Shown here: in pieces, positions 21,101 through 34,300 of the stretch
Layout: every line of letters begins with the position of its first letter
Numbering within the stretch: position 1 is the first letter of the stretch
From: Craterostigma plantagineum
Taxonomy: Eukaryota; Streptophyta; Magnoliopsida; Lamiales; Linderniaceae
NCBI GenBank assembly: GCA_027422505.1
Contig: JAPQWV010000050.1
Location: forward strand, 4,216,001-4,280,000
Length of the DNA: 64,000 bases
Reading direction: 5' to 3'
Notes under the pieces: generated by a model
Databases searched by the model: none
Told to the model about the DNA's origin: nothing
The model's input: the letters and a program-made list of their open reading frames with translations, nothing else
Position numbers and translations under genes: made by a program

Positions 21101-21196
21101 CACCGGCGGCTTGGACCACTAACTTGACTAGTGGTGTTTTTAGGACAGTAGAGGAATCTTCTAATAACACGACAATTTCGATCTACCACCCATCTC

Positions 21197-21204
21197 TATA
21201 AATA
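21197..21204 (+). promoter_or_regulatory. TATA box of the A/B chimera
   Basis: TATAAATA followed by GCTAGAGAGG, as in A4. It lies 107 bases before the ATG. Confidence 0.65.
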
Positions 21205-21303
21205 GCTAGAGAGGATCGATGCAATTATTCATATAATTCACACAACTACGAGCGAGTTCCATCGATTCGTATTATATTTACCTTTGTTTATACAAAACCA
21301 ATC

Positions 21304-21606
21304 ATGGCTGCAAATCGTTATTCCAAAGCTTATGTTGCAATAACAATTCTTCTCTTCCTATTCGCATCGACTACGATTCTCTGCGTCTCATCAGCTAAAG
21401 AGCCATCGTCGACGAAGACGGTCGAAGTGGACGCATTCACGCTGCCGCGGCCGCCCATCAGCAAAATTTGCGCCAAATTTCCTTCTTTGTGCGGTAAGGG
21501 TAAGCCGCCGGATATTGGGAAGATTTGCGATGCTGTAAGATGCGATGATTGCAAGAGCAAAAAACCTGTCACCTTATGTAAAGTTTGCTGCAAGAAACAA
21601 GCTTGA
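21304..21606 (+). CDS. chimeric eight-cysteine peptide (type A front, type B back), 100 aa
   Basis: The promoter, leader, signal peptide (MAANRYSKAYVAITILLFLF), acidic linker and first two framework cysteines (CAKFPSLC) are type A. From about 21490 the coding sequence becomes type B (CKSKKPVTLCKVCCKKQA), and the B-type 3' UTR follows (GATGATGATG, then AACTTCAGTTGTTGTTG). The frame is intact and all eight cysteines are kept: x6, x11, x4, x2, x8, x2, CC. The fourth spacer has one extra residue (CDDC against CDC). This is an open, promoter-bearing gene, so it may be functional. Its upstream neighbour is the orphan B2 exon 1. Confidence 0.88.
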   Translation: MAANRYSKAYVAITILLFLFASTTILCVSSAKEPSSTKTVEVDAFTLPRPPISKICAKFPSLCGKGKPPDIGKICDAVRCDDCKSKKPVTLCKVCCKKQA

Positions 21607-21699
21607 TGAAGATGATGATGATGATGATGAATTGTGTGCGTGAATAATAATAACTTCAGTTGTTGTTGTTGTTGTTGTATTGCTTAATAATAATTAAAT

Positions 21700-21980
21700 A
21701 TTATCGATCATGTGTGTTGTCATGTAAGAAAAGAATTGGAGTGATGCTTAGGCGACGAGTAATGTATTGTGTACTTTGATTGCGTTGTGCCGAGTTCCGT
21801 TGAAGCCCAATAAACATTTGTGATATACCTATATTTCCTATTAGCCATTTTTACGTGTTCCTCTCCTGAAAATTGGAAGAAATATGATGCAGAAAATATA
21901 TTGATAATTGTATGCAACAATGGAACTCGGCACAACCCAAAAATCAAACCTTGCGACTTACAATGAAACATAGTAAGCTG
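21700..21980 (+). repeat. B-type 3' flank
   Basis: TTATCGATCATGTGTGTTGT, GAATTGGAGTGATGCTTAGG, GAAGCCCAATAAAC and ATGATGCAGAAAATATATTG match the DNA after B3 (37980-38093, resuming at 43464) and after B4. Confidence 0.85.
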
Positions 21981-21985
21981 TCGAT

Positions 21986-22437
21986 TGTTAAATAAGTTCC
22001 ATACCATATCTAATAGAAGATATGGAGAAATAATAAAAAAAAAATAATGAAGAAAGAGACGAAGCAAGATCACGCGCAGCACTCAAAAGAAGAAGAATTG
22101 CATTTCTTATTTTCAATAGTCAATATATCATATCAAGTCTAAGATAGCATATCAAGAAAATCTCAAAAAGTCTGCTAGTCTTATCTCATTTGCTTTCTCT
22201 ATTTGTTTTTTTCTTTAAGTGTGTACTATATATATGGGTGCATGGATGCGCTAAATACGGAAGTGAGAAACCCAAAAAATAAAGCTGAGAGTGTGGTGGT
22301 TTGTATGCATGCATTATCAATAAAAGAACAAAGGTTTCGTTCCTCTCATTCAGCTCGATAATAATTCGTTCCTTCTCCCAAATCTCTTCCTCCTCTCACA
22401 CGTCAAACATTCGACCCTCTACAATATAGAAACAACA
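21986..22437 (+). repeat. Copia array LTR1
   Basis: 452 bp, TGTTAAATAAG..GAAACAACA. It differs privately from LTR2-4: A for G at base 5, a longer A run, and AAGAAAATCTCAAAAAG for AATAAAATCTCAAAATAG. Confidence 0.95.
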
Positions 22438-22440
22438 AAT

Positions 22441-22452
22441 TGGTATCAGAGC
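22441..22452 (+). other. primer binding site, unit 1
   Basis: TGGTATCAGAGC, complementary to the 3' end of initiator tRNA-Met, three bases after LTR1. Units 2 and 3 have it at 26900 and 31362. Confidence 0.9.
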
Positions 22453-22453
22453 C

Positions 22454-25400
22454 ATGTCATTCGAAGTCATGCCCGTCCCGCGCCTCACAAAATCAACTAT
22501 GATAGTTGGGTTATCCGAATGAAGGTACTGCTCGGATCGCGAGGCGTATGGAATATCGTAGAAAAAGGGTACACCGAACCGAAAAAAACGGACGACGAGG
22601 CTGAAAGTAAGGCGTCGGAAGAATCTCACAGACTCGACGATACAGCGCTCAACCTCATCCACCAAGCGTTAGACGATCCCGGCCTCGAAAAGATAGCAGG
22701 CGCGAAAAATTCTAAGGAAGCATGGGAAAAACTGGAGACAACGTACAAAGGCACCGACCGAGTAAAACAAGTACGGCTGCAAACGCTTCGTGGCGAATTA
22801 GAAATGACAAGAATGAAGAACGGCGAAGGCGTATCCGATTATATAACGAGAGTACAAACCATCTCGAATCAGTTGAAGAGAAACGGCGAGGCTCTAACGA
22901 AGCCTGGGTCGTCGAGAAAATTCTCCGCTCCCTGACGGACGAGTACGAGAACGTGGTATGTGCAATTGAAGAATCCAAAAATCTCGAAGAAATGACGGTC
23001 GACGAACTCTCCGGTTCGCTCGAAGCTCACGAGCAACGGAAGAAAAAGAAGAAGCAGGAATCGTTGGACGAGGCCCTACAGACGAATTTATCGTTGAAAG
23101 ATGACAAAGCGCTATATACGCATCACGGCCGAGGTCGAGGACGAGGTCAACGAGGACGAGGTTTTCGGCCAAAATTCAGGCCGAGGACGAGGTTACAATC
23201 ACGAAAAAGAAGGACAAACGAGCAACCAAAATTGGAGAGGACGAGGCCGAGCACGAGGACGAGGCGGTCGCTCAAATCGACCGAGCGTTGAGTGCTACAA
23301 TTGCGGCAAGTTCGGGGACTTTGCAAAAGACTGTTGGGCCGACAAAAAGGTGGAAGAAAATGCGAACCTAGTCGCACAAGAGGATCCAAAAGACGAAGGC
23401 GTTCTTTTAATGGCGCTCGAGGGTACGAGTCCCGGCAGCGACATGGTGTGGTATCTTGACACCGGTGCAAGCAATCATATGAGCGGATACAAACATCTCT
23501 TTACGGATCTAAAGAAGATCGAGGATGGCCATGTGTCCTTTGGAGACGCATCGAAAATTGAAGTCAAAGGCCGAGGGAAAATATGCTTCTCTCAAAACGA
23601 CGGCAGACAAGGATCGGTCGAGGACGTCTACTTCGTACCCGACTTGAAAACGAACATCTTAAGCATGGGCCAGTTGCTTGAAAAAGGATGTTCGGTGTTC
23701 ATGAAGGACCGCTCATTACAACTAAGAAACAAAGACGGAAGAATGATCGCACGGGTCGAGATGGAAAGGAACCGAATGTTCAGACTCAACCTGAAGGCGA
23801 TTCAAGAAAATGTTTGCGAGTTGACGTGGAGGACAAAGACCATTTGTGGCATATGCGATTTGGTCATTTGCACTACGATGGCCTAAAGGAGCTCTCAAAA
23901 AGAAGCATGGTCCGTGGAATGCCGGTGATAGAAGGTGAAAAGAAGCTTTGTGAAAGCTGCGTAATTGAGAAACATACGAGGACGACGTTCCAGAAGCAGG
24001 CAGAATATCGAGCACGCAAACCGCTCGAGCTCATTCATACAGACATATGCGGGCCGATCACACCAGAATCATTCGGTGGACGGAAATATTTTATCACTTT
24101 CATCGACGACTACTCAAGAAAGACGTGGGTGTATTTTTTAAAGGAAAAATCAGAAGCGTTCGAGACGTTTAAAAAATTCAAGGCTATGGTCGAAAAGGCG
24201 ACAAGCTCAAACATCAAGGCGCTCCGATCAGACAGAGGTGGCGAATACATGTCAGGTGCTTTCGCTAATTTTTGCGAAGAACAAGGCGTTAGGAGGTTCC
24301 TCACCGCGCCTTATTCACCACAACAGAACGGCGTAGCTGAAAGGAAGAATCGAACCATCCTCGATATGGTTCGATCAATGTTAAAGAGCAAAGACATGCC
24401 AAAGGAATTCTGGGCCGAAGCGGTACGATGTGCCGTATATATTCAGAACCGATGTCCACATCACAGCCTCAAGAATCAAACACCGCAGGAAGCATGGACC
24501 GGCCGAAAACCGACGGTGGCGCATTTCAAAATATTTGGAAGCGTGGCGTATGCACATGTGCCCGATCAAAGAAGAGCCAAGCTCGACGACAAAAGCAAAA
24601 AGCTCGTGTTTCTTGGGTATGACGAGAAAACGAAGGCGTACCGGCTCTATGACCCTGAAAATAAAAAGGTGATAGTAAGTCGCGATGTTCGGGTTGATGA
24701 AGAAAGTTCGTGGGGCTGGAACGTTGAAGAAAACACAACGCCTGAAGAACCACTGATCGTTGCACCAATACCTGTTCCGATTTCGTCTCAAGAAAATGAC
24801 GAGGAGGACGAACCAAGACAGCCGAGGATGCGAAGCATGCAGGACCTGTACCGATCAACCGAACAAGTTCACCTAGTCTGCTTACTGGTCGACTCGGAAC
24901 AAATTAGTTTCGAAGAAGCCATAAGAGACAAGAGATGGAAAATGGCGATGGACGAGGAAATAAAGGCGATCGAAAAGAACGACACATGGAAACTTGTGAA
25001 GTTGCCAAACGGGCACAAACCCATAGGAGTAAAATGGGTTTATAAGAAGAAAATTAACGCTCAAGGAAAAATTGAACGTAACAAGGCAAGATTAGTGGCG
25101 AAGGGTTACAAACAACGAGCAGGAATTGACTACGATGAAGTCTTTGCTCCTGTTGCAAGAATGGAAACAATTCGCCTGCTCCTTGCCCAAGCTGCACAAC
25201 TTAGTTGGCCAATCTATCAAATGGACGTAAAGTCCGCTTTTCTAAACGGCGAGCTTGAGGAGGAAGTCTACGTGGAGCAGCCGCCGGGATATTCAAAATC
25301 AGGAGAAGAAGGCAAAGTGTTAAAATTAAAGAAAGCGCTTTACGGGCTGAAGCAAGCGCCGCGAGCTTGGAACACTCGGATCGATGGGTACTTCAAAAGG

Positions 25401-26455
25401 AACAAATTCGAGCAATGTCCGTTCGAGCATGCGTTATACGTCAGAAGAGAAGGAGGTGAAATGATCATCGTCGCCCTCTATGTCGATGATCTCATTTTCA
25501 TGGGGAGTAGCGAGAAAGCAATCAACGACTTCAAAAAGGCGATGACGAAGGAGTTCGAGATGACGGACTTGGGACTAATGAAATATTTTCTTGGTCTCGA
25601 AGTAGAGCAAAGAAGTACGGGAATTTTTGTGTCACAAGAAGCATACGCAAAGTCTATATTGAAGAAAAATAAAATGGAGGAGAGCAACCCGGTAGCGACA
25701 CCAATGGAACTTGGAACAAAACTGTCCAAGTTTGAGGGAGGACAAGGAGTGAATGCGACCGATTATCGAAGTCTCGTGGGCAGTCTGCGATACTTGACAT
25801 GCACGAGACCCGATATCGCTTACAGTGTTGGTGTCATTAGCCGTTATATGGAAGATCCAAGGCAGTCACATCTAAAGGCGATCAAGAGGATTTTACGATA
25901 CATCCGAGGAACACAATCGCTCGGACTATTCTATCCAAAGGCGAGCGACTGCAAATTAGTCGGATATTCTGACAGCGATTGGTGCGGAGATATCGATGAT
26001 CGAAGAAGCACTGGCGGCTACGTATTTTATCTCGGAAATACGGCATTCACCTGGTTATCGAAAAAACAACCGATCGTAACTCTATCAACCTGCGAAGCAG
26101 AATATGTGGCAGCATCTTGGTGTGTCTGTCACGCAATCTGGCTGAGGAACTTACTGCTCAAGTTAAATCTTCGACAAAATGAGCCAACTGAAATTCGAGT
26201 CGACAATAAGTCAGCGATCGAGTTGGCGAAAAATCCAGTTCATCACGAGAGAAGCAAGCATATTGATGTGCGGTTCCATTTATTAGAGAACACGTAAAAA
26301 ATGGAGAAGTGAAGATGGTACAAGTCGCGAGTTCGGATCAAGTTGCGGATATTTTCACGAAGTCATTACCGACAAATACATTTGAAAATCTTAAGCGGAT
26401 GCTCGGGATGAAAGATCGAAAGGTATTGAACTTAATGGAGGAATTTGTTGAATAA
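22454..26455 (+). pseudogene. Copia gag-pol, unit 1, with several one-base frameshifts
   Basis: Same polyprotein as unit 3, but the frame is broken about five times relative to it: near 22490 (one base short), 22899 (G run), 23163 (extra T), 23807 (A run) and 26279 (T run). Most lie in short homopolymers. The long central frame (23688-26297) still shows the integrase and YVDD reverse transcriptase motifs. Substitutions are few (for example Leu for Phe in gag, Val for Ala before the reverse transcriptase), so the copy is young. The breaks may be decay or base-calling error. Confidence 0.88.
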
Positions 26456-26896
26456 GTTCCATACCATATCTAATAGAAGATATGGAGAAATAATAAAAAA
26501 AATAATGAAGAAAGAGACGAAGCAAGATCACGCGCAGCACTCAAAAGAAGAAGAATTGCATTTCTTATTTTCAATAGTCAATATATCATATCAAGTCTAA
26601 GATAGCATATCAATAAAATCTCAAAATAGTCTGCTAGTCTTATCTCATTTGCTTTCTCTATTTGTTTTTTTCTTTAAGTGTGTACTATATATATGGGTGC
26701 ATGGATGCGCTAAATACGGAAGTGAGAAACCCAAAAAATAAAGCTGAGAGTGTGGTGGTTTGTATGCATGCATTATCAATAAAAGAACAAAGGTTTCGTT
26801 CCTCTCATTCAGCTCGATAATAATTCGTTCCTTCTCCCAAATCTCTTCCTCCTCTCACACGTCAAACATTCGACCCTCTACAATATAGAAACAACA
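26446..26896 (+). repeat. Copia array LTR2, shared by units 1 and 2
   Basis: 451 bp. It begins TGTTGAATAAG and ends AACAACA. The pol stop codon of unit 1 lies inside it at bases 8-10. Confidence 0.95.
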
Positions 26897-26912
26897 AATT
26901 GGTATCAGAGCC

Positions 26913-29900
26913 ATGTCATTCGAAGTCATGCCCGTCCCGCGCCTCACAAAATTCAACTATGATAGTTGGGTTATCCGAATGAAGGTACTGCTCGGATCGC
27001 GAGGCGTATGGAATATCGTAGAAAAAGGGTACACCGAACCGAAAAAAACGGACGACGAGGCTGAAAGTAAGGCGTCGGAAGAATCTCACAGACTCGACGA
27101 TACAGCGCTCAACCTCATCCACCAAGCGTTAGACGATCCCGGCCTCGAAAAGATAGCAGGCGCGAAAAATTCTAAGGAAGCATGGGAAAAACTGGAGACA
27201 ACGTACAAAGGCACCGACCGAGTAAAACAAGTACGGCTGCAAACGCTTCGTGGCGAATTCGAAATGACAAGAATGAAGAACGGCGAAGGCGTATCCGATT
27301 ATATAACGAGAGTACAAACCATCTCGAATCAGTTGAAGAGAAACGGCGAGGCTCTAACGGAAGCCTGGGTCGTCGAGAAAATTCTCCGCTCCCTGACGGA
27401 CGAGTACGAGAACGTGGTATGTGCAATTGAAGAATCCAAAAATCTCGAAGAAATGACGGTCGACGAACTCTCCGGTTCGCTCGAAGCTCACGAGCAACGG
27501 AAGAAAAAGAAGAAGCAGGAATCGTTGGACGAGGCCCTACAGACGAATTTATCGTTGAAAGATGACAAAGCGCTATATACGCATCACGGCCGAGGTCGAG
27601 GACGAGGTCAACGAGGACGAGGTTTCGGCCAAAATTCAGGCCGAGGACGAGGTTACAATCACGAAAAAGAAGGACAAACGAGCAACCAAAATTGGAGAGG
27701 ACGAGGCCGAGCACGAGGACGAGGCGGTCGCTCAAATCGACCGAGCGTTGAGTGCTACAATTGCGGCAAGTTCGGGGACTTTGCAAAAGACTGTTGGGCC
27801 GACAAAAAGGTGGAAGAAAATGCGAACCTAGTCGCACAAGAGGATCCAAAAGACGAAGGCGTTCTTTTAATGGCGCTCGAGGGTACGAGTCCCGGCAGCG
27901 ACATGGTGTGGTATCTTGACACCGGTGCAAGCAATCATATGAGCGGATACAAACATCTCTTTACGGATCTAAAGAAGATCGAGGATGGCCATGTGTCCTT
28001 TGGAGACGCATCGAAAATTGAAGTCAAAGGCCGAGGGAAAATATGCTTCTCTCAAAACGACGGCAGACAAGGATCGGTCGAGGACGTCTACTTCGTACCC
28101 GACTTGAAAACGAACATCTTAAGCATGGGCCAGTTGCTTGAAAAAGGATGTTCGGTGTTCATGAAGGACCGCTCATTACAACTAAGAAACAAAGACGGAA
28201 GAATGATCGCACGGGTCGAGATGGAAAGGAACCGAATGTTCAGACTCAACCTGAAGGCGATTCAAGAAAAATGTTTGCGAGTTGACGTGGAGGACAAAGA
28301 CCATTTGTGGCATATGCGATTTGGTCATTTGCACTACGATGGCCTAAAGGAGCTCTCAAAAAGAAGCATGGTCCGTGGAATGCCGGTGATAGAAGGTGAA
28401 AAGAAGCTTTGTGAAAGCTGCGTAATTGAGAAACATACGAGGACGACGTTCCAGAAGCAGGCAGAATATCGAGCACGCAAACCGCTCGAGCTCATTCATA
28501 CAGACATATGCGGGCCGATCACACCAGAATCATTCGGTGGACGGAAATATTTTATCACTTTCATCGACGACTACTCAAGAAAGACGTGGGTGTATTTTTT
28601 AAAGGAAAAATCAGAAGCGTTCGAGACGTTTAAAAAATTCAAGGCTATGGTCGAAAAGGCGACAAGCTCAAACATCAAGGCGCTCCGATCAGACAGAGGT
28701 GGCGAATACATGTCAGGTGCTTTCGCTAATTTTTGCGAAGAACAAGGCGTTAGGAGGTTCCTCACCGCGCCTTATTCACCACAACAGAACGGCGTAGCTG
28801 AAAGGAAGAATCGAACCATCCTCGATATGGTTCGATCAATGTTAAAGAGCAAAGACATGCCAAAGGAATTCTGGGCCGAAGCGGTACGATGTGCCGTATA
28901 TATTCAGAACCGATGTCCACATCACAGCCTCAAGAATCAAACACCGCAGGAAGCATGGACCGGCCGAAAACCGACGGTGGCGCATTTCAAAATATTTGGA
29001 AGCGTGGCGTATGCACATGTGCCCGATCAAAGAAGAGCCAAGCTCGACGACAAAAGCAAAAAGCTCGTGTTTCTTGGGTATGACGAGAAAACGAAGGCGT
29101 ACCGGCTCTATGACCCTGAAAATAAAAAGGTGATAGTAAGTCGCGATGTTCGGGTTGATGAAGAAAGTTCGTGGGGCTGGAACGTTGAAGAAAACACAAC
29201 GCCTGAAGAACCACTGATCGTTGCACCAATACCTGTTCCGATTTCGTCTCAAGAAAATGACGAGGAGGACGAACCAAGACAGCCGAGGATGCGAAGCATG
29301 CAGGACCTGTACCGATCAACCGAACAAGTTCACCTAGTCTGCTTACTGGCCGACTCGGAACAAATTAGTTTCGAAGAAGCCATAAGAGACAAGAGATGGA
29401 AAATGGCGATGGACGAGGAAATAAAGGCGATCGAAAAGAACGACACATGGAAACTTGTGAAGTTGCCAAACGGGCACAAACCCATAGGAGTAAAATGGGT
29501 TTATAAGAAGAAAATTAACGCTCAAGGAAAAATTGAACGTAACAAGGCAAGATTAGTGGCGAAGGGTTACAAACAACGAGCAGGAATTGACTACGATGAA
29601 GTCTTTGCTCCTGTTGCAAGAATGGAAACAATTCGCCTGCTCCTTGCCCAAGCTGCACAACTTAGTTGGCCAATCTATCAAATGGACGTAAAGTCCGCTT
29701 TTCTAAACGGCGAGCTTGAGGAGGAAGTCTACGTGGAGCAGCCGCCGGGATATTCAAAATCAGGAGAAGAAGGCAAAGTGTTAAAATTAAAGAAAGCGCT
29801 TTACGGGCTGAAGCAAGCGCCGCGAGCTTGGAACACTCGGATCGATGGGTACTTCAAAAGGAACAAATTCGAGCAATGTCCGTTCGAGCATGCGTTATAC

Positions 29901-30918
29901 GTCAGAAGAGAAGGAGGTGAAATGATCATCGTCGCCCTCTATGTCGATGATCTCATTTTCATGGGGAGTAGCGAGAAAGCAATCAACGACTTCAAAAAGG
30001 CGATGACGAAGGAGTTCGAGATGACGGACTTGGGACTAATGAAATATTTTCTTGGTCTCGAAGTAGAGCAAAGAAGTACGGGAATTTTTGTGTCACAAGA
30101 AGCATACGCAAAGTCTATATTGAAGAAAAATAAAATGGAGGAGAGCAACCCGGTAGCGACACCAATGGAACTTGGAACAAAACTGTCCAAGTTTGAGGGA
30201 GGACAAGGAGTGAATGCGACCGATTATCGAAGTCTCGTGGGCAGTCTGCGATACTTGACATGCACGAGACCCGATATCGCTTACAGTGTTGGTGTCATTA
30301 GCCGTTATATGGAAGATCCAAGGCAGTCACATCTAAAGGCGATCAAGAGGATTTTACGATACATCCGAGGAACACAATCGCTCGGACTATTCTATCCAAA
30401 GGCGAGCGACTGCAAATTAGTCGGATATTCTGACAGCGATTGGTGCGGAGATATCGATGATCGAAGAAGCACTGGCGGCTACGTATTTTATCTCGGAAAT
30501 ACGGCATTCACCTGGTTATCGAAAAAAACAACCGATCGTAACTCTATCAACCTGCGAAGCAGAATATGTGGCAGCATCTTGGTGTGTCTGTCACGCAATC
30601 TGGCTGAGGAACTTACTGCTCAAGTTAAATCTTCGACAAAATGAGCCAACTGAAATTCGAGTCGACAATAAGTCAGCGATCGAGTTGGCGAAAAATCCAG
30701 TTCATCACGAGAGAAGCAAGCATATTGATGTGCGGTTCCATTTTATTAGAGAACACGTAAAAAATGGAGAAGTGAAGATGGTACAAGTCGCGAGTTCGGA
30801 TCAAGTTGCGGATATTTTCACGAAGTCATTACCGACAAATACATTTGAAAATCTTAAGCGGATGCTCGGGATGAAAGATCGAAAGGTATTGAACTTAATG
30901 GAGGAATTTGTTGAATAA
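26913..30918 (+). pseudogene. Copia gag-pol, unit 2, one frameshift in RNase H
   Basis: The frame is open from the ATG at 26913 through gag, protease, integrase and reverse transcriptase. It shifts at an A run (30522-30528, seven A instead of six) in the RNase H region, where unit 3 reads [11 protein letters not shown]. The ancestral frame continues to 30918. This is the only difference from unit 3 I could find in the coding region. As it stands the protein would lose the C-terminal RNase H part. Confidence 0.9.
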
Positions 30919-31358
30919 GTTCCATACCATATCTAATAGAAGATATGGAGAAATAATAAAAAAATAATGAAGAAAGAGACGAAGCAAGATCACGCGCAGC
31001 ACTCAAAAGAAGAAGAATTGCATTTCTTATTTTCAATAGTCAATATATCATATCAAGTCTAAGATAGCATATCAATAAAATCTCAAAATAGTCTGCTAGT
31101 CTTATCTCATTTGCTTTCTCTATTTGTTTTTTTCTTTAAGTGTGTACTATATATATGGGTGCATGGATGCGCTAAATACGGAAGTGAGAAACCCAAAAAA
31201 TAAAGCTGAGAGTGTGGTGGTTTGTATGCATGCATTATCAATAAAAGAACAAAGGTTTCGTTCCTCTCATTCAGCTCGATAATAATTCGTTCCTTCTCCC
31301 AAATCTCTTCCTCCTCTCACACGTCAAACATTCGACCCTCTACAATATAGAAACAACA
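30909..31358 (+). repeat. Copia array LTR3, shared by units 2 and 3
   Basis: 450 bp, same termini as LTR2 and nearly identical to it except for the A-run length. Confidence 0.95.
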
Positions 31359-31374
31359 AATTGGTATCAGAGCC

Positions 31375-34300
31375 ATGTCATTCGAAGTCATGCCCGTCCC
31401 GCGCCTCACAAAATTCAACTATGATAGTTGGGTTATCCGAATGAAGGTACTGCTCGGATCGCGAGGCGTATGGAATATCGTAGAAAAAGGGTACACCGAA
31501 CCGAAAAAAACGGACGACGAGGCTGAAAGTAAGGCGTCGGAAGAATCTCACAGACTCGACGATACAGCGCTCAACCTCATCCACCAAGCGTTAGACGATC
31601 CCGGCCTCGAAAAGATAGCAGGCGCGAAAAATTCTAAGGAAGCATGGGAAAAACTGGAGACAACGTACAAAGGCACCGACCGAGTAAAACAAGTACGGCT
31701 GCAAACGCTTCGTGGCGAATTCGAAATGACAAGAATGAAGAACGGCGAAGGCGTATCCGATTATATAACGAGAGTACAAACCATCTCGAATCAGTTGAAG
31801 AGAAACGGCGAGGCTCTAACGGAAGCCTGGGTCGTCGAGAAAATTCTCCGCTCCCTGACGGACGAGTACGAGAACGTGGTATGTGCAATTGAAGAATCCA
31901 AAAATCTCGAAGAAATGACGGTCGACGAACTCTCCGGTTCGCTCGAAGCTCACGAGCAACGGAAGAAAAAGAAGAAGCAGGAATCGTTGGACGAGGCCCT
32001 ACAGACGAATTTATCGTTGAAAGATGACAAAGCGCTATATACGCATCACGGCCGAGGTCGAGGACGAGGTCAACGAGGACGAGGTTTCGGCCAAAATTCA
32101 GGCCGAGGACGAGGTTACAATCACGAAAAAGAAGGACAAACGAGCAACCAAAATTGGAGAGGACGAGGCCGAGCACGAGGACGAGGCGGTCGCTCAAATC
32201 GACCGAGCGTTGAGTGCTACAATTGCGGCAAGTTCGGGGACTTTGCAAAAGACTGTTGGGCCGACAAAAAGGTGGAAGAAAATGCGAACCTAGTCGCACA
32301 AGAGGATCCAAAAGACGAAGGCGTTCTTTTAATGGCGCTCGAGGGTACGAGTCCCGGCAGCGACATGGTGTGGTATCTTGACACCGGTGCAAGCAATCAT
32401 ATGAGCGGATACAAACATCTCTTTACGGATCTAAAGAAGATCGAGGATGGCCATGTGTCCTTTGGAGACGCATCGAAAATTGAAGTCAAAGGCCGAGGGA
32501 AAATATGCTTCTCTCAAAACGACGGCAGACAAGGATCGGTCGAGGACGTCTACTTCGTACCCGACTTGAAAACGAACATCTTAAGCATGGGCCAGTTGCT
32601 TGAAAAAGGATGTTCGGTGTTCATGAAGGACCGCTCATTACAACTAAGAAACAAAGACGGAAGAATGATCGCACGGGTCGAGATGGAAAGGAACCGAATG
32701 TTCAGACTCAACCTGAAGGCGATTCAAGAAAAATGTTTGCGAGTTGACGTGGAGGACAAAGACCATTTGTGGCATATGCGATTTGGTCATTTGCACTACG
32801 ATGGCCTAAAGGAGCTCTCAAAAAGAAGCATGGTCCGTGGAATGCCGGTGATAGAAGGTGAAAAGAAGCTTTGTGAAAGCTGCGTAATTGAGAAACATAC
32901 GAGGACGACGTTCCAGAAGCAGGCAGAATATCGAGCACGCAAACCGCTCGAGCTCATTCATACAGACATATGCGGGCCGATCACACCAGAATCATTCGGT
33001 GGACGGAAATATTTTATCACTTTCATCGACGACTACTCAAGAAAGACGTGGGTGTATTTTTTAAAGGAAAAATCAGAAGCGTTCGAGACGTTTAAAAAAT
33101 TCAAGGCTATGGTCGAAAAGGCGACAAGCTCAAACATCAAGGCGCTCCGATCAGACAGAGGTGGCGAATACATGTCAGGTGCTTTCGCTAATTTTTGCGA
33201 AGAACAAGGCGTTAGGAGGTTCCTCACCGCGCCTTATTCACCACAACAGAACGGCGTAGCTGAAAGGAAGAATCGAACCATCCTCGATATGGTTCGATCA
33301 ATGTTAAAGAGCAAAGACATGCCAAAGGAATTCTGGGCCGAAGCGGTACGATGTGCCGTATATATTCAGAACCGATGTCCACATCACAGCCTCAAGAATC
33401 AAACACCGCAGGAAGCATGGACCGGCCGAAAACCGACGGTGGCGCATTTCAAAATATTTGGAAGCGTGGCGTATGCACATGTGCCCGATCAAAGAAGAGC
33501 CAAGCTCGACGACAAAAGCAAAAAGCTCGTGTTTCTTGGGTATGACGAGAAAACGAAGGCGTACCGGCTCTATGACCCTGAAAATAAAAAGGTGATAGTA
33601 AGTCGCGATGTTCGGGTTGATGAAGAAAGTTCGTGGGGCTGGAACGTTGAAGAAAACACAACGCCTGAAGAACCACTGATCGTTGCACCAATACCTGTTC
33701 CGATTTCGTCTCAAGAAAATGACGAGGAGGACGAACCAAGACAGCCGAGGATGCGAAGCATGCAGGACCTGTACCGATCAACCGAACAAGTTCACCTAGT
33801 CTGCTTACTGGCCGACTCGGAACAAATTAGTTTCGAAGAAGCCATAAGAGACAAGAGATGGAAAATGGCGATGGACGAGGAAATAAAGGCGATCGAAAAG
33901 AACGACACATGGAAACTTGTGAAGTTGCCAAACGGGCACAAACCCATAGGAGTAAAATGGGTTTATAAGAAGAAAATTAACGCTCAAGGAAAAATTGAAC
34001 GTAACAAGGCAAGATTAGTGGCGAAGGGTTACAAACAACGAGCAGGAATTGACTACGATGAAGTCTTTGCTCCTGTTGCAAGAATGGAAACAATTCGCCT
34101 GCTCCTTGCCCAAGCTGCACAACTTAGTTGGCCAATCTATCAAATGGACGTAAAGTCCGCTTTTCTAAACGGCGAGCTTGAGGAGGAAGTCTACGTGGAG
34201 CAGCCGCCGGGATATTCAAAATCAGGAGAAGAAGGCAAAGTGTTAAAATTAAAGAAAGCGCTTTACGGGCTGAAGCAAGCGCCGCGAGCTTGGAACACTC

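Noticed and set aside
31634..32392. A 252-codon reverse frame, also at 27172-27930.
   Set aside because: It is antisense to the gag and RG-rich region of the Copia polyprotein and recurs only because the element does.
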